From Diadema setosum (lineage: Eukaryota; Echinodermata; Echinoidea; Diadematoida; Diadematidae), in NCBI GenBank assembly GCA_033980235.1, contig CM067072.1, forward strand, positions 27,806,192 through 27,870,191: a stretch of 64,000 nt of DNA, given 5' to 3'. Below the pieces are notes generated by a model. It was given only the letters and a program-made list of their open reading frames with translations, did not search any database and was not told the origin of the DNA. Shown one piece after another: positions 59,456 through 64,000 of the stretch (position 1 is its first letter; the number at the start of each line of letters is the position of its first letter). The translations under genes and the position numbers were made by a program.

Positions 59456-59915
59456 CGCCAGTGCCAATAATGTGATGAAATTTATCAATAGCTTTTGAGA
59501 CTTTATCTAGAAAGGTAAGGAATGCATAAGATGTGCTATGTTTTTGCCGAAAGACAAATTGATAATCAGAAATAGTTTTGTATCTAAAAACTTCAAAAGC
59601 CTGGTGTAAACAACCTTTTCCAATAATTTCGAAACAAAAGTTAACAAAGATATTTGTCTATAGTTGGAAACATCTTCGCGTTCCCCCTTTTTGAGGAGAA
59701 GAATTTCTTTGGGAACTTTCACAACCTCAGGGACAACACCATTACTCATGGACAAATAAAAGACATGTACAAGTGGATCGACAAAATCTATAATACTTTT
59801 TAAAGAACATTATCAATAGAGTAATGTCCAGCACTTAGAACATCCCACCAAAGAATCAACTTTTTTTCTACACGGTTGCTACAGAACAAAAAAATGTCGA
59901 GTATGACAGCTGACA

Positions 59916-61763
59916 TTAAATTGCATCAAATATGTACAGTCTATCTGTAGTGCAGAAAGCTATCTCACCGCTCTCAAACTCTTGGAGATAGTACCAAACT
60001 CTTACTGGTTTTTGTATTTTGAAATCAGTGATGAGATTGCACACGTGCTTCAAATCTCTCGTGTATCGATCGATACTTACGAGACCTTTCTCGTGCTTCA
60101 CCCAGGCTATGATGACCGAATCATCTCGACAAATAACTGACCAAGCAAACATACCCGCCTTCTTCAAGACATTCTCCGTCTTTCCCGTACCATCAAGGCA
60201 CAAGACAGTTGTTGCATCTGTCAGTATCAGGCTCCTCATGGTATGACAAAAGAATAATTGCAGAGGCGTATATCCATTACATATTATTTCCCTGATTGCC
60301 TTACCACCTTGTGGGGTAAACACCTGGATTTTCATGGGTTTTCTGTAACCCACGTATATAATATCATCGTTTCTATCCACAGTGAGACCACCAAAACCTC
60401 CTTCATCGAAGCTCATCGTCTCGAACGTGACATTGATCTTCTCCCACTGTGGAGTGTATAGCGACATCCTGTTTTTTGTATCATAAATAACACTTCGGCC
60501 ATCGGACAAAAATCCAATTTTACTGATACTGACGTCCTTCAACTCCGTCTGCTGTAAATCTCCATCAGGGGAGTAGAGATAGATTCCGCCGAAACGGGAT
60601 CCCACCACCATCTTACCGTCTGGTGCAAGAGTGATGCAGTTCATGCTGTCTTTGCCGGGGAGCTGTACGTCTGCTTTGACATCCCACGTGTAACCCTTCA
60701 GCTCTCCTAGTCGAAGTTCCTTGACCTTCACGTGTTTATGGAATGAAATGTTCTGAGCTTGTTCTGTCACACCTCTCGGTGATTGTTCGTCAGGATCATC
60801 TCGTCCAAGAATGCTTTCCAAGTTCTCACACAGCGTATTGTGTGCAAACAAGGCGTCTTTCTCTAGTGGTACCTTCACACCGTTACTTACCAGCTCTTCC
60901 ATAGCGTTCATATGACGAATTGTTTGGCGGCTCTCTTCTTCCATGACTTGTAATTCCTTCTCAAACTTTTCAGACCAATTCTGTACTTGGCATTTCAGGG
61001 CTTGTCTTCTGGCTGACAACTGCTCTATGTATTCGTCGTACGTCTTGTCGATGTCATCATTGAGCTTTTTCAGCCTGTTTGCTATTTCACTGCGCTGTGT
61101 CTCTATGAAATGGATGTGATTTTCAATATTTGTTTTCTTTGATTTTGCCCTTTCTTGGAAATCCTTAATGTTATTCATCAATTTCTCCTCATGGATAGCT
61201 GCCTCTTCGATCTGATGGCCTGCCTGTAAGTGCCCTAACATCCCGCATCTTAAGCAGACGTATTCCCGACATCCGGTACAGAAACACTCCTCATCGTCGT
61301 TAGGATGTTTCTTACATTTCCGTCTCCTTTTAAGTGGAACTTTTCCGGAGAGCACCTCGCTCATTGGCACCTTTTCGTGGTTGGAGAATGGTTTCCAAGA
61401 AGAGTGGTCTGTCTCACATGATTTGCACATATATTTCCCACAATCTTGACAGTAGGATACAGCGGGCGGATTTTCGTCCATCTCACAAGCTGTGCATGTT
61501 GGACTCTTGGTTTTCACTTCGTCCACGAGAGAACTCAGCGGTACGTTTGTCTGTAACTTACTCACATCTCCACTGGGTAGGGGTGTTTCTTCCCTGCATA
61601 TAGGGCATGTTATAGTTTGTTTGGCGGACTGAGCTTGAAAGATTTGTTGCAGGCAGTCTTTGCAGAAGATGTGAGAACACGGCAGTGATTTAGGTTGGTT
61701 GAAAAGTGTCAGACAGATGGGACACTCCAAATTCTGACTGCTGATTTGATGAAACGTTGCCAT
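59916..61763 (-). CDS. TRIM-type RING E3 ubiquitin ligase, copy C
   Basis: 615 residues from MATFHQISSQN. The 40 residues that can be added upstream read through an intron: the acceptor CTACTTATAG ends at 61781, then (ACAG)n and ACACCATGG. RING ligands C14, C17, C29, H31, C34, C37, C53 and C56, B-box 1 C90 to H129, and B-box 2 C150 to H183 with H178 are complete. A coiled coil and a propeller-like tail follow (LAPDGKMVVGS, GGLTVDRNDDIIYVGYRKP). It ends YIFDAI and TAA. As in copies A and B, the whole protein is in one exon. It is a ubiquitin ligase by family; immune function is plausible but not shown. The LINE insertion at 55447-59831 lies about 85 bp beyond the stop and may affect the 3' UTR. 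Confidence 0.94.
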   Translation of the reverse strand: MATFHQISSQNLECPICLTLFNQPKSLPCSHIFCKDCLQQIFQAQSAKQTITCPICREETPLPSGDVSKLQTNVPLSSLVDEVKTKSPTCTACEMDENPPAVSYCQDCGKYMCKSCETDHSSWKPFSNHEKVPMSEVLSGKVPLKRRRKCKKHPNDDEECFCTGCREYVCLRCGMLGHLQAGHQIEEAAIHEEKLMNNIKDFQERAKSKKTNIENHIHFIETQRSEIANRLKKLNDDIDKTYDEYIEQLSARRQALKCQVQNWSEKFEKELQVMEEESRQTIRHMNAMEELVSNGVKVPLEKDALFAHNTLCENLESILGRDDPDEQSPRGVTEQAQNISFHKHVKVKELRLGELKGYTWDVKADVQLPGKDSMNCITLAPDGKMVVGSRFGGIYLYSPDGDLQQTELKDVSISKIGFLSDGRSVIYDTKNRMSLYTPQWEKINVTFETMSFDEGGFGGLTVDRNDDIIYVGYRKPMKIQVFTPQGGKAIREIICNGYTPLQLFFCHTMRSLILTDATTVLCLDGTGKTENVLKKAGMFAWSVICRDDSVIIAWVKHEKGLVSIDRYTRDLKHVCNLITDFKIQKPVRVWYYLQEFESGEIAFCTTDRLYIFDAI

Positions 61764-61780
61764 GGTGTCTGTCTGTCTGT

Positions 61781-63797
61781 CTATAAGTAGGAAAAGAAAC
61801 ACATGGTGGCAAACAAATCGAAAAGTAATCAGCAGATATACGAAATTAGTATTTACGAAATGAAAATAGAAAAGTTCGTACAAGTACGGTAGTGGAATTT
61901 ATGCATTTTTTTTATAATCGAAGGAAGTAATGGACCACAATTTAGCAGACGCGTGTGAATATAGTTTTTAATGTTCAGTAAGTGCGCTTTGTATTCGGGC
62001 TCAATGAAGCTGATTTATGGTGGTTGATTTGATTTGAGGAGCTGTGAGGTGAGTGCGTCATATATGACGATAGGATGGTACAACTTAGAATAGAATCAGG
62101 TGTGGCTTGTTGATACACGTACTCTAAAGGAGTATGAGATTAATCAAACAAGAAAGAGTTGCATTACGATACACTTACAAAAATATGATGGGTGATTTGA
62201 GCATGGCGGGATGGATCTTTTAATAGTGATCCTGTATAGTTTTCTTGGAGATGATAGCTTCCGACGATATCGTATACGGCCTACAAATACTGTTTTCATT
62301 AAACGAACAAAACAAATATATACGTGAAAATTATAGAGAAATAATGGAAATTATATTAGTAAACATTTGTTCGTTTGTATGTCGTGTTACAAGGTGTCCT
62401 TCAACCTTTACAATATTTTTTTTTTTTTCGTGATTGATGGCTTAACGTCTTTTTTTTTTCATTTCCATGAAGATACTTTCTTCGTTTGTCTTGGGAGACA
62501 TTGCATTGAAGAAATTTATTCGTTGACGTCATGCGTCAAGAGCAGAGTTACACACAAAGAAAATATTTCTTTCCTGGATTAAATCTTCTTACCCAACCTT
62601 CAAGGACAAACAAAATCGAAATATCAGTATTTTACGAAACTATGATAATCTCCGTTAATAAAGAATTTCTATCGAAATAAAAGTAAACGAGTAAATGGAG
62701 AAGGACCGATCAGCCCTTTCACAGTCACTGTATATTCGATATATGTATATATAAAATAAATCTTGTGTGCACGGAAATGTTCTTGCAGACTATGGGAAAG
62801 ATTTTGGCTGCCACGGTTAGTTTCCTTTATCTCTTACCAGTCATGATTATTTTTATAAATAATCCCATCTTCATTTGAAAATCCAGTGCCATCTTGTGAG
62901 AACTTTGATGGAATGATTTCATTGTTAAGTACGTTCAGCACAGCACCCTTTCTTTGTTGATTAATATACTTAAATCTCAATTTTAGATGAAACTTTCCAC
63001 CAAAAAAAAACACAACAAAACAAAACAAACGAAACAAAGAAACAAACAACTGACAAAAAGGAGAAACAATAGTATAATTATGAAAGAGCATAAAACATTC
63101 CGTTGCTTTCTTCCAACATCCCTCCGTACTTATCGTTCTGAAGCGAATGCCAAATTTTTCGTTTTCAAGTCATAAAATCTCAAAAATCTTTGATATCAGG
63201 GGAAAATAAGAGAAGTACGGAGAACAACGAAGAGATGGGCAGCGTCATAACGTTTTATAGAAATGGAAACATTCTGGGGTATTTTAAGTCGATCAGCACC
63301 CGATAGGAACATATGGTCTAACTGTGGCTATAGAGTGTACAATGTTTTACCAACCTTGCTAATGTTTCTAGCTGTGTTGTGTCAAAGTGCATTTGAGGGA
63401 AGGGAATGTGTCTAACAGCTTCTTTGTCGACCAAATAGTTGCACCATACAGGAAACACTCTATGAACAATTTCGTCTTTCATCTGTTGACCATCATCTAT
63501 GATCAAGTTCCCACAAATATTGTATTATAGGTAAAGTTACTTTTCACCCATTCGTGATAAAATCGCGAGGTATTAATATATTAATATAAGCAGAATGATT
63601 AGGCCCATGACAGGCTATGCAAGCTTGTCTGTTTGGCGTCTTATTAAACATTATAAAACAAGACCATCCAAATCAGAACAGAAATGTCAACCAAACAAAA
63701 GAGGCATATTCAAATAAAAATAAATTTAGGGATCTTGCTTTATTTTTAAAAACCCAGGCACAAGTAACATGAATGTGTGAGATCATTTTAAGCTTAC
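61781..63797 (-). other. 5'-UTR intron of TRIM copy C
   Basis: Donor GTAAGC at 63797, acceptor TTATAG ending at 61781. Blocks align with the introns of A and B (GGGCTCAATGAAGCTGAT, AAGGACCGATCAG, GCAGACTATGGGAAAG). Only simple A/T runs interrupt it. Confidence 0.6.
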
Positions 63798-63900
63798 CAA
63801 GTATGCTGTACTTCCGGATTCTGTATTGCTGATTTCTGTCTGACTCCGAAGTTGTTAGTCAAAGGATCACTATCAGTAACTGTTGTCTATTCAGCCTGTA
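63798..63900 (-). other. Predicted non-coding exon 1 of TRIM copy C
   Basis: Ends ...CCGGAAGTACAGCATACTTG|GTAAGC, matching copies A and B. The 5' end is unknown, and the promoter region lies beyond the window. Confidence 0.45.
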
Positions 63901-64000
63901 GGAAGGTGCGAATACGTACTAATTTTAGATGGAATATGGTCAAACTTTTAAGACCCTAGCAAACTATCGAGAGTTCGTCTACGGACAAAGATATGCACTA

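Larger units (their letters stand above)
55447..59831 (-). mobile_element. LINE insertion with 7-bp TSD, carrying a tandem array
   Basis: CACTTAG lies at both edges (55440-55446 and 59832-59838). Unit B has the single uninterrupted site CACTTAGAATATCCC. On the minus strand the right end gives VSNYRQISLL and KLLEKVVYTRLLKFLDT. The left end gives RGILAWGNTF, IIEKKALRAICNES, PPSVFHSNIENETVHAYPIR and LSRTVLAKSLFSSSEAKF. These are the two ends of one reverse transcriptase. The middle, including the catalytic FADD motif, is absent and its place is taken by a tandem array (56100-59455). Confidence 0.8.
48060..64000. repeat. Duplicated unit C (TRIM-bearing, runs off the right edge)
   Basis: Third direct copy. 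The left edge matches 13380 and 27780 (GATTTGACTTCCTATC, CGATGTACAACTAAG). It is lengthened by a LINE complex at 48815-52618, a LINE end at 52775-53489, a 240-bp motif block at 54119 and a 4.4-kb LINE insertion at 55447-59831. The window ends within the upstream flank. Confidence 0.75.

Noticed and set aside
61764..61883. N-terminal 40-residue extension of TRIM copy C
   Set aside because: It crosses a clear splice acceptor (CTTATAG) and is not shared by copies A and B, which start at MATF.
1..64000. CRISPR arrays, operons, tRNA and rRNA genes
   Set aside because: No spacer-repeat arrays, no cloverleaf or rRNA motifs recognised by eye; the regular array at 56-58.5 kb is a satellite-like repeat without spacers. 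A tRNA scan was not possible.

Overview
This is AT-rich animal DNA. The genes have introns with GT/AG boundaries, there are many decayed non-LTR retrotransposons, foldback DNA elements and long microsatellites, and nothing suggests operons, CRISPR arrays or prokaryotic genes. RING/B-box/coiled-coil proteins with a propeller-like C-terminus, a cysteine-free CUB domain next to an LDL-receptor class A module, and LINE tails of pentamer repeats together suggest a marine invertebrate, most likely an echinoderm. The species cannot be fixed from the sequence.

Layout. 1-1.9 kb: the 5' part of a minus-strand gene for a signal-bearing CUB/LDLa protein; three exons are visible and the gene runs off the left edge. 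1.9-13.3 kb: no confident gene; TIR and foldback elements (two copies of a 690-bp element, one nested in another element), a broken jockey/CR1-type LINE, and a 1.48-kb element with a perfect 8-bp target duplication. 13.4-27.4, 27.8-41.0 and 48.1-64 kb: three direct copies (A, B, C) of one duplicated unit. Each carries one minus-strand TRIM-type E3 ligase gene with a single coding exon (18717-20636, 34523-36364, 59916-61763) and a conserved splice donor 2-4 kb upstream that marks a non-coding first exon. 41-48 kb, between B and C: two low-complexity TIR elements and a 4.2-kb inverted duplication holding two head-to-head broken copies of a gene for a PIN/FEN-like protein.

The three TRIM copies are intact open frames. 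Each has RING, two B-boxes, a coiled coil and a beta-propeller-like tail, so they look like recently expanded ubiquitin ligases, plausibly of innate immunity. Copy A differs in two ways: a B-box 2 zinc ligand is replaced, and a pentanucleotide repeat has removed the normal stop codon. Because the units are paralogous, an insertion in one can be compared with the empty site in another. This shows that a 30-bp perfect palindrome, a 240-bp motif-array block and several LINEs moved in after duplication.

The most unusual structures are: (1) an array of eight 274-282-bp units, each with a G-run/hairpin block, inside a LINE in copy C; (2) a set of foldback elements, each apparently built from one short motif and its inverse; (3) the 30-bp palindrome flanked by a short target duplication; (4) the 4.2-kb palindrome with the PIN-like gene pair. 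Similarities between copies were judged by eye, so boundaries are approximate unless a target duplication fixes them.
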